From contig NZ_SUMC01000026.1 in NCBI RefSeq assembly GCF_005047355.1, forward strand, positions 1-64,000: a stretch of DNA of 64,000 nucleotides, read 5' to 3'. The notes under the pieces were generated by a model. It searched no databases. It worked only from the letters and a program-made list of their open reading frames with translations, and was not told where the DNA came from. The position numbers and the translations under genes were made by a program. The DNA comes from Actinacidiphila oryziradicis (GTDB taxonomy: Bacteria > Actinomycetota > Actinomycetes > Streptomycetales > Streptomycetaceae). How positions within the stretch are numbered: position 1 is the first letter of the stretch; each line of letters starts with the position of its first letter. This document shows, in pieces, positions 9,241 to 18,545 of the stretch.

Positions 9241-9913
9241 GGCGAGCACCCGGACGTCGGCGACCGCGTGGGGGCGGGGCACCAGCGCCAGCTCGGCCAC
9301 GTCGATCTCGTAGCGCAGCGTGCCGTCGAGGGCAGTCGGGTCCAGTATCTCGATCTGCGAAGCGCAGCCGTCCCAGGGCTGGAAGCGGCTGTCCGGCATG
9401 CACAGGTGCAGGCCGCGCTGGAGGACGTAGATTTGCAGGGCTCCGAACGCGGCCTCGTACAGCAGAGCGGCCGGGTCGGCAGCACGGCGGCCGTCGTGCT
9501 GCCGACGGCTGTCGTGATCCCGGAGGGAGACGGACGTCACCAGCCGGCCCTGGGCGAAGCAGCCGCCCGGAGGAGGGAATCAGCACGGGCGTGGCCGCGG
9601 GGGACGGCCGCGCGCTCGACCGACCGCGCATCAGCAACCATCGCTCGATGTCACCGTGGGCCGCGAGCACCGCGTTGTGGGCCTGCCACACCTGCTCGGC
9701 GATGTCGCGGGCGAGGGTCGCTCCGGGGAGCACGACGGCCGGCGCCTCGCCGGCAACGAGGGCGGCGGAAGGCACCGGGGCCCCGGTGCCTGGCCCTGCC
9801 CCGGTGCCCGCGAGAACCCCCGGCGGTGCGAACGGCTCACCTTCGAAGCCAAGTTCGTCGCACCCGACGTCAGCGGCCCCGAGTACCTCGGACCCAGTAC
9901 TGGACTCAGGCAT
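9225..9913 (-). pseudogene. PfaC-like gene remnant (N-terminal linker and hotdog-dehydratase piece)
   Basis: ATG 9911-9913 overlaps the end of the upstream synthase gene. The first 110 residues are an Ala/Gly/Pro linker and an amphipathic helix (LARDIAEQVWQAHNAVLAAH) typical of the start of Pfa-type subunits. Near 9575 the frame breaks. Another frame then continues with GCFAQGRLVTSVSLR, YEAAFGALQIYVLQRGLHLC and LRYEIDVAELALVPRPHAVA, which look like a PfaC hotdog dehydratase or its tail. Ketosynthase and chain-length-factor domains that normally lie between are absent. The hotdog piece in turn joins PfaD sequence near 9240. This is a doubly deleted gene. Confidence 0.5.
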
Positions 9914-12900
9914 GCCAGACTCCCGGTAGGAAGCCGACCCTCTTCGTCAACTCCGGCGAGACGACCACCATGGTGATCTCGTTCCACCGTTGCAGGACTC
10001 GCCCATCGGGAGTGCACGCGGTGGCCGTGACCAGCAGATGGAAGGGGCTCTCGCTGACCGACTCGGCGATCATCAGGAACGGCGAGTCGTCGGGCAGGGG
10101 CTCGAAGAGCTCGATGCGGGCCGCGGCCATTGGCAGGCACAGCTCACCGAAATGCTGTCGTCCGACCAGGGCTGCGGACTGCAGCAGCACGTCTGCCAGG
10201 CCCGCGCTGTACAGCGCGCCGGAGAAGGCGCCGAGAGCGAAAGCGGGGTCCGCCATCCTGGCCGCGATCACCATGCGGCCGTCCTCCTCCTTGAGCACCG
10301 GGCCCAGACCGCGCAGGGCGGGGCCGTGGAAGAGGAAGTCCCGGTAGGCCTCGTGGGTCTGTGGATCGAACGGTGGTACTTCCGCGGGCGGCAGGTCGAG
10401 GCGGGAAGCGCGGGGAGCCTCCGCCGCGAGCGTGAACCTCCCCTGATACCGCGGCGTGCGCCGGCCGTCGTCGTCCTCACTGTGGATCGCCACCGTGACC
10501 GGCGAGGCCGCTCCCTCGCCGGGCTGCGCCGTCAGCAGGAACCGGTCCCTCTGCGAGCCGTTGAAGAGCAGACCCTTGCTGACCCGGAAATCGTGGCACT
10601 CGACGACCGGCTGCCCGCCGCGTGCCCCTTCGAGGACGCGCACGCACCAGCCGACCGCTCCGGTGATGGGCAGGACCGGGGTGCCGTGAATACGGTGGTG
10701 GTCGAGAAGCGGCTGCTCGTCCAGGCCTGCCAGGTGCCGTTCGACGACTGCACCGCCGGCGGGGAGCGGGTCGCGCCGCCGGTACACCGGCTCGACCGGG
10801 CCGATCACCGTCACCAGATCCTCGGCATGCTTGGGGCTCATCTGCTCGGTGAAGAAACCGGTGCCGGTCTGACGGGTCAGCAGCGGGACACCGTGCTGGA
10901 TGAACATTTCCTGGACAGCGGGGGTCGCCATGCCACCCGTCCACGGCCCCCAGGCCAGGGCGCCCACGCGGCATTGCGGATGACGGGCCTTCCAGGCGCA
11001 GGCGAACCGGTTCAGCGCCTCGTTGGCCGTCGCGTAGTCGGTCTGCCGGGCATTGCCGTGGACCCCGGAAACGGAGGTGAAGACAACCAGATGGCGCAGC
11101 CGTTGTGGGTCGAGAACCGTGAGAACGTTGTCCAGACCGGTCAGCTTGGCCGACAGTACCCGTGCGATGTCGTCGGCGTCCTTGTCCGCCAGGAACTGGT
11201 CGGCCAGCACGCCCGCGCCGTGGACGACGCCGGTGACGCGGTCTGCGTATGGCGCCAGTGCGGTGCGTACCGCCTCCGCGTCACCGATGTCCGCCGCCAG
11301 GTACTCCACGTCGACTCCGGCGGCGCGCAGTTCCTCCAATGTCGCGCGGATCTCCCGGCACTGGGCGCTCTCGCTCTTCTCGCCGGTCAGCGGAGTGCGT
11401 CCGATCAGCAGATATCCGCACCGGGTCTGCTCGGCCAGCGCCCTGACGCACCAGGAGGTGATGCCGCGAGCGCCCCCGGTGACCACCAGCAGATCGTCCT
11501 TGTCCAGTTCGGCGGTGGCCACTTCCTCGGGCAGCCGGACCAGCCGCGCCGGTGCCTCGAGAAGGCAGGGTGTGCGGCGGCCGGCGCCGTCGTGACCTAC
11601 CTCGCGCAGGTCCGTGGCGGCGTCGGTCAGTTCAGTGGCGAAGCGGTCGCCGAGTTCCTTCGTCGGCAGCTCGGGGGCGAAGTCCAGGGCGCGGCAGTAC
11701 AGGTCGAGTGCTTCCAGCGCGAAGGCCTTGACCAGGCCGCCGAGTCCGCCGGACAGCGCGAGTGAGGCCTCGCCGCCGCAGCCGTAGTACCCCAGCGCTC
11801 CGTCGAGTTGGGTGACGGTCACAAACCCGGCGCGGATGCCCGCGGCAGCTGCCGCGGGCAGCGGTTGCCGCAAGTGCTTGGCGACGAGGACGGCATGGGT
11901 CAGGCGGCGCACCACCTCTGAGGGGGCTGCGTCGCCAGTGCGGCTGAAAGGCAGGACGCACAGGCCCACTCGCGGCACAGAGGCGCTGATCTCGGCCACT
12001 CGCTGGGCGAGCGCATCCTCCGTCCAGTCCTCCAGCTGCCCTGTACAGTCCGCCTGCGCGTCGACGCCCGGCAGCAGCAGCCGGCACACCCGCCATCCGC
12101 GCCCGTCCAGTGCCTCGGCCAGCGAACGGGCCAGCTCTCCGCCGTCGTCGACCAGTACGGCGCACGGTTCGGCACAGTAGGCGTCGATAAGGATGTCCGG
12201 CCGGGGTAGATCGCGCAGCCCCACATGGCGGCGTCCGAGCGGCACCGGCTTGCCGAAGCTCAGGACCCGGCCCTGGCTGGAGAGCACCTGCGGCAGCATC
12301 TCGGCGAGGTCCCGGACGCTGCGTGCCCCGGCGAACCGGAAGATCTCGTCGCGGGAGAAGACCGGGTAGCGCTTCCACAGCTCGGCTGCGATCTCCACCT
12401 GCTTGAGCGAGTCGATGCCCAGCTCCATCTGCAGGTCCGCGTCCGGGTCGATCATGTCGACGGTGTAGCCGCTCTTCTCTGCCACGATGTCGATCATCAC
12501 CTGCTCCATCTCCTCGCGGTCCAGCTTGGCGAGCGCGGCGCGCAGCTCGGGGTTCTGCGCCGCGGTCACATCCGTGTCGCGGAGCAGTTCGAGGGCGGAC
12601 TGCGGGGTCGTCGGCGGATTCGGCGGTTCCTCGGGCGAGTTCGGATCGGGCCAGCTCGGATCGAGGGTGCTCGGATCGGGGGTGTTCGGACCCGGCGAGC
12701 CCGGGCCGGGCGTTCGCACCGTGTCACCGGAGGCGCCGGAATCCTCCTGCGGGTCCTGCCGAGTTACGCCGCCGGCTTCCACGGCGAACCGCGCCTCGGC
12801 CGGCAGGGAGTCGGCGGGCGGGGCGGTCGCACTGGTCGCACCGCCGTTGGCCCCGAGGCGCAGCAGGTCGCCGAGTACCTCGTTGGCCCGGATGTGGGCC

Positions 12901-13964
12901 TGTCCGAGCGCCAGGCTGTGGTCCCGGGCCGCGTTGGCTCCGGCCAGGACGGAGTCAGCCTGGCCGCTTCGGGCGCCCTCATGCAGCAGGTTCACCAGCT
13001 GCTCCGCGGTGCGCAGCTGGCCATCGAGGTAGCGGGTGTGCATCGCCAGGTGCGCGGCGGCCGCACGCGAGAGTGGGTCATCGTCTGCGCAGGCCGACGG
13101 TTCCAGGGACACCGATTGGGCGACTGCCTCCGCCCCGGCCGACGCCGCCGCCACCCGGTAGGGCTCGTTGAGCGTGCGCTGGTAGGCCTCGTTGCGCGCC
13201 AGTAGGGCGAAGTTCGGTCCGTCGAGCGTGCGGGCGACCTTGGACGGCGTGCCCGGCTCCTCCGCCCAGGGCGCGTCGTGGCGGTTGATGTCCCGGATAG
13301 GCAGGCCGAGGACGGCCAGGCGCACCGCGGCCGCCTTGAGGGTCAGCGCGCTGTCACCGCCGGTACCGATGTCGGTGGCAACGGCCTCGACCCCGCGGCC
13401 GTCGAGGGTGCGCCCGACGAACTGGGTCAGCACCTGCTTGGGCCCGAACTCGACGAAGATCCGGCAGCCGTCCGCGTACATTTCCTCCAGCCGGTCGCGG
13501 AAGTCCACGGGGTGGAGGATCTGCTCGGTCAGCACCCTCCGGTTCTCGGCCGGATCGCCGCCGTATTGAGCGCCAAGGGTGTCGGGGTAGACGGGGAAGG
13601 CCGGGGCGCCGAAGGGCACGTCGCCGAGGGCGGCGGCGAAGGCGTCCACGGCGTGGCTGACGAGCGGGGTGTGGAAAGCGGCGGCGACCGGGAGCCGCTG
13701 GGCGGAGATGCGCTGTGCTGCGCATGCTTCGACGAAGCGGTCGACGGCCGGGGTGGGTCCACCGACCACGCACTCCTCGGGAGTGTTCCGGGCGCAGACA
13801 GCCAGTTCGGGGAAGCCTGTCAAGACCGTCTCCACGGTGGCCGTCGGCGTGCGCACCGCGGCCATCGCACCGGTGTTACCCCCGTCCGCGCCGTGAGGCG
13901 GCGCCATGGCCGCGCCCCTGGCGTGGGCGATCGCCAGGAAGTCCGAGTCGTCGCCACCCCAACC
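9906..13964 (-). pseudogene. Iterative PfaA/HglE-like polyketide synthase lacking its ketosynthase (AT-ACP-KR-DH)
   Basis: An open frame of more than 1,330 residues. From about 13955 it reads the second half of an acyltransferase (SDFLAIAHARG, HTPLVSHAVDAFA, FVEFGPKQVL). A helical and Asp-Pro-rich linker follows, then one carrier protein with LGIDSLKQVEIAAEL. Next is a ketoreductase (VVTGGARGI; TSVSGVHGNARQTDYATANE), then a dehydratase/product-template-like domain (LLDHHRIHGTPVLPITGAVG). The ketosynthase and the acyltransferase catalytic serine motif are missing because the 5' end abuts an insertion-sequence fragment near 13965. ATG 13905 gives an open 1,333-residue frame, but the product would lack condensation activity. 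Stop is at 9906-9908. Confidence 0.7.
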
Positions 13965-13993
13965 TGATCTTGATTGGAGATCGGGAGGAAAGG

Positions 13994-14075
13994 GTGATCC
14001 AAGTGGAGGACTGGGCAGAGATCCGCAGGCTGCACCGGGCTGCAGGGCCGGTGCGAGTCCGGGCGCGGTGCTCGG
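13994..14075 (+). pseudogene. IS21-family IstA N-terminal fragment
   Basis: After GGAGG, GTG 13994 opens a frame IQVEDWAEIRRLHRAAG, the characteristic beginning of an IS21-family transposase, followed by eroded helix-turn-helix sequence (PVRVRARCS). Only 27 or so codons remain. It marks the left end of an IS21-like element inserted in or next to the polyketide synthase acyltransferase region. Confidence 0.5.
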
Positions 14076-14079
14076 CGGG

Positions 14080-14238
14080 AAGCAGCCGTCGGCGGCCGAG
14101 CCGGTCGTGGATCCCGGGCAGTGCCTCGGTGTCCTTGGTCGGCAGGGTGGTGGCCAGGTCGGTGATCAGGTTCACGCTGTCGTTGTCGCAGCTCTCGGTG
14201 ACGTGGATTAGGCCCCATCCGGCCTTGACCGGGTACAA
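14080..14238 (-). pseudogene. Transposase fragment (IS1182-like)
   Basis: The reverse strand encodes GWGLIHVTESCDNDSVNLIT and then TLPTKDTEALPGIHDRLGRR and LLPAEH. This internal segment resembles IS1182/IS4-type transposases just before the second catalytic aspartate. Both ends are missing, and its left end meets the IS21 fragment head-on. Confidence 0.45.
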
Positions 14239-14336
14239 GCCGTGATCCTCGGCTATCGCTGCCGCCTCGTCGCCATCGCTGAGCAGCCCGGTAGCCCCTC
14301 GCGTGGTGCGCGCGAGGGGCTACCGATGATCGCTGA

Positions 14337-15350
14337 TCAGTTCGACTGGTAGGAAAATTCGGACGCGAAGTACGGAGCCTGACCGGTCGCTGAGTAGAGC
14401 GCCTGCCACGACTGGAGCGGTGTGTAGTCCATACCCGAGCACGGGTCGCTGTGGTCCAGGCATGCCTGGTACTGAGACAGGGCCGCGGAGAACACAATCT
14501 TGCCGGCCGAGCCGTGCGCCCCGCCCCACGCGCTGATCGACGCCCACTCCTGCGCCATGGCGGCGTTGTAGATCTGAGGTGCCGCCAGGGCGGTCGGGTT
14601 CCCCCAAACCAGCTGGTACTCGTCCGCCTGGGTCCAGCCGTTGAGGCAGGATCCGTAGGGCGGGCAGCCGTCGGCGGAGCCGAAGTCGTAGTAGGCCTCG
14701 CCGGTCGAACCGAACCCGTTGGCCCAGGCCAGGGCGTATCCCGGCACCCCGTATCCGGGCTCGAAGTCGGCCGAGCCCAGGGTGCCGAGCTGGGTGGTGT
14801 AGCTCTTGGAGCTGATCCAGGAGTTCAGGTCCTTGACCATGTTGCCCCAGGCCACACCCAACGCCTGGGCGTTGCTGGAGTTGATGCCGCTACCGTGGTT
14901 GGTCACCCCGGGAGCCACGTTCATGAACGACTTGCTGCCCGCCACGGTGCAATCCCAGAACCCCTGCAGGTAGTTCTTGACGTTGGTCTCGATCGCTGCA
15001 TTCGGGACGAACCCACCCAGGTAGCTGTCCCAGGCGCCGAATGTACCGGCGGCGTTCCAGCCCGGGTCGCCGAAGTTGAGCAGGACGAGCTCATCGTGCT
15101 GGCCCTGCGCATCAGAGGCCTTGCCCTGGTTGCAGCCCATTGTGTACATGTTCGAGGTGGTCACGTACCGCGAATAGGTCACCGGCGGAAAGGTGGCGGT
15201 GGCGGCCGTGGCCTTGGGGGTCGCCTTCCCTGTGGCGGACGTGTGGGCGCTGGCAACTCCACCCGTGGCCACCAGGGCGACCACACCGATACCCGCGAGG
15301 ATTCTGCCAAGAGCCGCTGCGGCTTTGCTGCCGGGTATTCTCATGCTCAT
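14337..15350 (-). CDS. Secreted protein of unknown function, possibly TIM-barrel hydrolase-like
   Basis: A 337-residue exported protein with a basic start, a hydrophobic core (ILAGIGVVALVATGGVASAH), a predicted cleavage near residue 35 and a threonine/alanine-rich spacer. The mature part has alternating strand-like segments: DELVLLNFGDPGWN, KSFMNVAPGVTNHGSG, LGSADFEPGYGVPGY, EAYYDFGSADGC and KIVFSAALSQYQACLDH. This spacing is reminiscent of a beta/alpha barrel, with the acidic pair in ADFEPG as a possible active site. I do not recognise the family. ATG 15348-15350 follows GCGGGAG. It lies 7 bp after the CHAP gene stop, so the two are one operon. Confidence 0.75.
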   Translation of the reverse strand: MSMRIPGSKAAAALGRILAGIGVVALVATGGVASAHTSATGKATPKATAATATFPPVTYSRYVTTSNMYTMGCNQGKASDAQGQHDELVLLNFGDPGWNAAGTFGAWDSYLGGFVPNAAIETNVKNYLQGFWDCTVAGSKSFMNVAPGVTNHGSGINSSNAQALGVAWGNMVKDLNSWISSKSYTTQLGTLGSADFEPGYGVPGYALAWANGFGSTGEAYYDFGSADGCPPYGSCLNGWTQADEYQLVWGNPTALAAPQIYNAAMAQEWASISAWGGAHGSAGKIVFSAALSQYQACLDHSDPCSGMDYTPLQSWQALYSATGQAPYFASEFSYQSN

Positions 15351-15357
15351 TCTCCCG

Positions 15358-16110
15358 CTAGAACTGCAGGTATCGGCTGGGGGCGCCGACCGAGATCCGC
15401 CGCGTGTTGTAGCGGTGGCCGGTGTAGCCGTTATAGCTGGACAGCCAGTTGTATTCCTCAACCTGGATGGTGCCGTCCCCGTAGACCTCGGAGACGTAGG
15501 CGACGTGCCCGCCGCTGCCGGCGCCGTTGACGTTGCCGTACCACTGCGCGATGTCGCCGACGTGCGGGGACGATTCGACCTTGGCGGCCGACCACGTGTT
15601 GGCGTTGCCGAGCCAGCTGGACGAGGAGACGTGGTGCAGCCCGTCGTTGCGCACGGCCCAGGCCGCGAACGAGGTGCATTCGCCCTCGTAGTAGCCGTAT
15701 CCGTCCGCGATGTAGGTGGACGGGCCGACGCCCGGCCACGGGTACGCCGGATTGAGCTCGGACTGTGTGCCGGCGCAGTTCGGCAGATTGATGGAGAAGT
15801 TGTCGAGCGTGGGGGTGGTCGTGTAGTAGTCGCTGACGTATGAGCCGTTGGACAGCTTGTCCCAGACCCAGGTCGCGCCGTTGACGACGCTGCCGTTCGT
15901 CTGGCACGTGATGTCGATCGCCGCGCCCTCGGCGTAATGCCCGACGATCGAGGCGCTGGTGCTGGGCGCGGACCGGGCGTTGACGCCCGCGCCGCTGGTT
16001 CCGGTTATCTGGTAGGTCGTCGCGGAGGCGACCGGACCGACCAGCAACGCCGTGCCTATCGTTCCGATGACGACGACCGTACGCGCCTTGGCCCTCACAT
16101 TCGCGAACAT
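15358..16110 (-). CDS. Secreted SH3b-CHAP cell-wall hydrolase
   Basis: A 250-residue exported protein. A signal peptide (TVVVIGTIGTALLVGPVASA) precedes a bacterial SH3 domain (about 32-95; GAGVNARSAPSTSASIVGHY). A CHAP domain follows (about 110-250) with the catalytic cysteine in YYEGECTSFAAWAV and the histidine in GGHVAYVSEV, plus the closing VEEYNW. CHAP enzymes are amidases or endopeptidases of peptidoglycan. ATG 16108-16110 is preceded by GAAAGGACG. It is the first gene of a two-gene operon with an unknown secreted protein and is divergent from the ricin-B protein gene. Confidence 0.9.
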   Translation of the reverse strand: MFANVRAKARTVVVIGTIGTALLVGPVASATTYQITGTSGAGVNARSAPSTSASIVGHYAEGAAIDITCQTNGSVVNGATWVWDKLSNGSYVSDYYTTTPTLDNFSINLPNCAGTQSELNPAYPWPGVGPSTYIADGYGYYEGECTSFAAWAVRNDGLHHVSSSSWLGNANTWSAAKVESSPHVGDIAQWYGNVNGAGSGGHVAYVSEVYGDGTIQVEEYNWLSSYNGYTGHRYNTRRISVGAPSRYLQF

Positions 16111-16137
16111 TTCAGTTTCACGTCCTTTCGGGAGTCA

Positions 16138-16150
16138 GTTTCCGGGAAAC
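16138..16150. promoter_or_regulatory. Dyad in the CHAP gene leader
   Basis: GTTTCCGGGAAAC is a perfect 13-bp odd-centred palindrome 28 bases upstream of the CHAP start. It may be an operator in the 5' region. Confidence 0.35.
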
Positions 16151-16329
16151 AACGGTGTCGGCTGCGAATTTCGCGAATCCCCGTCCCTATGGGCCATACT
16201 GTAGGGCGCATCGATTTCGTGATTCCACGTCGCAGAAAGCACTACAGACCACGACCGTCATGATTCCAGGCGATTGTCACGCAATTTGCTGACAGCGTGA
16301 CGACGGCGCCGCGTGCCGTCGGACCGTGA

Positions 16330-16373
16330 GGTGGATTCCACCGACAACCGGGTGTCCTGTCATTGCAGGACAC
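16330..16373. promoter_or_regulatory. Two dyads upstream of the ricin-B/papain-like gene
   Basis: GGTGGATTCCACC (16330-16342) is a perfect odd-centred palindrome. GTGTCCTG (16352-16359) with CAGGACAC (16366-16373) is an 8-bp inverted repeat with a 6-bp spacer. Both lie in the 346-bp divergent promoter region, which holds no gene. They are candidate regulator sites. Confidence 0.4.
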
Positions 16374-16456
16374 GACAGGGGTGCGGAACGGGGACAGGAT
16401 GAGGGGTGGAAGGCGGCGCCGCGCCAGTGCGGGCCGTGGTCCCGGAGGTGGGAATC

Positions 16457-17521
16457 ATGTCTCTCAGGAAGGCGCTTCGACGGTTCGTCAACCGTCTGGC
16501 CGCCCTGTCGGCCGCACTTGGTCTGGTACTCGGCGGCACGACGCTGATCGCCGCGACGCAGGCCCTGGCGCTGGGCCCCGGCGAGGTGTGCGCCTTCATT
16601 GAGCCGGACGGCGGCACTGTGCTGGGAAACAACTACGGCCACATCGGCTGGGGATTCCTGATCGCCGGCAGCAGCTCCTGGATATACGGCTCGACGGAGA
16701 ATCCGAACGGCACGTACCAGATCGACGCCCCCGGCTTCAACGGCGCGTGGAAGCAGCAGGGCACGTGGACCGACATGATCAACGACTTCACGTTCCAGTA
16801 CGACTACCCTTCGCACAGTAGGGACGTGCGGAGCAACTCGCCGTACCCGGCGCACCCATACACCCAGTACAAGTGCGAACTCACCTCGGGCAGTTCTGTC
16901 GGAGCCGCCACCAATGCCGCGGACAACAACATCACGGCCGGCTATACGGGCCTCGGCAACAACTGTTTGGACGCGGCCTATCGGGTCCTGAACGCCTACG
17001 GCGCACCGAGCCTCCCCTGGCCCTCCACCCACCCGCGCCCTTACCAGGACTGGTACAGCTCCCTGGACAGCAGCACCTGGAACATCACCGGCACGCTCGG
17101 CGAGACCTGGGTCAACCGCCACTCCGGACAACTGCTCGACGTCAGCGGGCCCAGCACCGCCGACGGTGCCCTCGTCCATCAGTGGACGTATACCGGCGCC
17201 GACAACCAGTGGTGGATCCGCCCTTGGCAGGCTGACGGCTACACCCGGCTGTTCAGCCGGTACAGCGGCAAGTGCCTGGGCGTTTCGGGCGGCAGCACGG
17301 CCGCTGGGGCCACCGTCGTGCAGTGGACCTGCAACGGCAATGCCGACCAGGAGTGGTACTTCCGGTGGACCGGCGCGAGCACTTCCGGCGGCTGGCCGAT
17401 CTACAACATCGTGGACCGGAACTCGGGCCAGTGCCTGGGCATCACGGGCGGCAGCGCGGCGGTCGGCGCCCAGGCGGTCCAGTGGCCGTGCAACGGCAAC
17501 CCGGACCAGGAGTGGTTCTGA
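16457..17521 (+). CDS. Secreted protein with papain-like (permuted) N-terminal domain and ricin-B lectin domain
   Basis: A 354-residue exported protein. The signal region LAALSAALGLVLGGTTLIAA is followed by a domain (about 38-200) with GHIGWGF (His62) and GLGNNCLDAAYRVL (Cys170). This histidine-before-cysteine order is seen in circularly permuted papain-like (NlpC/P60, LRAT-type) folds. That assignment is inference. Residues about 215-354 form a ricin-type beta-trefoil lectin with the repeat signatures DNQWWI, DQEWYF and DQEWF, and would bind a glycan. ATG 16457 follows GGAGGTGGG. It is divergent from the CHAP operon, suggesting a shared cell-wall or carbohydrate context. Confidence 0.8.
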   Translation: MSLRKALRRFVNRLAALSAALGLVLGGTTLIAATQALALGPGEVCAFIEPDGGTVLGNNYGHIGWGFLIAGSSSWIYGSTENPNGTYQIDAPGFNGAWKQQGTWTDMINDFTFQYDYPSHSRDVRSNSPYPAHPYTQYKCELTSGSSVGAATNAADNNITAGYTGLGNNCLDAAYRVLNAYGAPSLPWPSTHPRPYQDWYSSLDSSTWNITGTLGETWVNRHSGQLLDVSGPSTADGALVHQWTYTGADNQWWIRPWQADGYTRLFSRYSGKCLGVSGGSTAAGATVVQWTCNGNADQEWYFRWTGASTSGGWPIYNIVDRNSGQCLGITGGSAAVGAQAVQWPCNGNPDQEWF

Positions 17522-17549
17522 TTCCCGCACACCACGCCTGCTCGAGAGA

Positions 17550-17579
17550 GGCCGCGCGGACCACGGGGGTCGCGCGGCC
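17550..17579 (+). terminator. Hairpin after the ricin-B protein gene
   Basis: GGCCGCGC pairs with GCGCGGCC, and GACC with GGTC, across a one-base bulge (17550-17562 with 17568-17579). It lies about 30 bases after the stop codon and is followed by a short ATTTT-like run. Confidence 0.65.
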
Positions 17580-17669
17580 CGCACATTTTGATCTGCCCCC
17601 GGAGAGACCTGGCGGCGACGCCGAGAATGAGCGAGGATGTGAGTGGTCATCACCTCACAGGAGTCTGAT

Positions 17670-18338
17670 GTGATCGGGATCGCAATCGTCGACGATCATC
17701 CCATCGCGCTACGCGGCATCGACTATCTACTCGCAGACGTCGACGACATCAAAGTCGTCGCAGCGGCGGACTCGGTCGAGGAACTGCGTAGGCAGCTGGC
17801 CGATGCCCCGGATGGACCGACACCGGACGTGATCCTGCTCGACCTCTACCACGACGGCGACACCGCTTGCTTGGAGGCGATCGCCGAGCTCGCCACCTCG
17901 ACGCGCGTGCTGGTGATCTCCGCGTCGGGGCGGCCCGAAGACGTCACGGGCGCCATCCGGGCCGGCGCGTGCGGGTACATCACCAAGAACACCCCGCTGG
18001 AGATGTTCCGCACCGCGATCTACACCGCCGCGGGAGGCGGCTTCTGGCTTTCCTCCAAGCTCGCCGACATCCTCTGCACGGAACTCAGCAACCACCGGCC
18101 GCCCCCCCAGGCGCCCAAGCCCTCTGACGGCGCGCAGCCGCTGGCTCCGCGCGAGGAGGAGACGCTCTCGCTGATCGCGCGGGGCTTCACGCATACTCAG
18201 GTGGCGACCCGGATGGGGATCAGCCGTGCGACCGTCGACACCTACGTCGAACGTATCCGTACCAAGCTCCAGCTGGGCAACAAAGCAGAACTCACCCGCG
18301 CCGCGTTGGCCCGTGCGGCCGAGCACGACCAGAGGTGA
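17670..18338 (+). CDS. NarL/LuxR-family response regulator
   Basis: A 222-residue response regulator. The receiver domain (1-120) has IAIVDDHP, phosphoacceptor Asp58 in ILLDLYHDGD, and the lysine in YITKNTP. The LuxR helix-turn-helix is at about 155-215 (LAPREEETLSLIARGFTHTQ, SRATVDTYVERIRTKLQ). GTG 17670 is chosen because AGGAG (17659-17663) precedes it by 6 nt. GTG 17643 has no such site. It is followed by a broken copy of its own C terminus and then a histidine kinase gene, so it is one half of a two-component system. Confidence 0.9.
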   Translation: MIGIAIVDDHPIALRGIDYLLADVDDIKVVAAADSVEELRRQLADAPDGPTPDVILLDLYHDGDTACLEAIAELATSTRVLVISASGRPEDVTGAIRAGACGYITKNTPLEMFRTAIYTAAGGGFWLSSKLADILCTELSNHRPPPQAPKPSDGAQPLAPREEETLSLIARGFTHTQVATRMGISRATVDTYVERIRTKLQLGNKAELTRAALARAAEHDQR

Positions 18339-18390
18339 ACGTCCGGGCAAATGGCGGCTCATCCGCCGCTGCGGAGACCGAGAGTGTCCT

Positions 18391-18437
18391 ATTCCGGCAT
18401 GCCGCGGAGCTGTTCCACACCGGCGGCATGCCGGAAT
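18391..18437. repeat. 14-bp perfect inverted repeat inside the duplicated regulator tail
   Basis: ATTCCGGCATGCCG (18391-18404) and CGGCATGCCGGAAT (18424-18437) are perfect arms with a 19-nt spacer. It sits between the response-regulator gene and the helix-turn-helix remnant. It could fold as a transcript hairpin that attenuates the kinase gene. Confidence 0.7.
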
Positions 18438-18452
18438 CCCATTGCCGCTCCT

Positions 18453-18545
18453 CACGAGCGGATACGGGCGAAACTCCAGGTAGGCAACAAAGCAGAACTG
18501 ACCCGGGCCGCGCTTGCCTACCTCTCCGACGGGACCGGTAAGTGA
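18453..18545 (+). pseudogene. Duplicate C-terminal piece of a LuxR-type regulator
   Basis: The frame HERIRAKLQVGNKAELTRAA (18453 on) is nearly the same as VERIRTKLQLGNKAELTRAA at the end of the upstream response regulator and ends in a stop overlapping the kinase GTG. It is the last 30 residues of a second regulator gene, left after a deletion or unequal crossover. Confidence 0.7.

Noticed and set aside
9990..11765. 591-residue forward open frame opposite the polyketide synthase
   Set aside because: The reverse strand holds KR and DH motifs. The forward frame has no recognisable domain.
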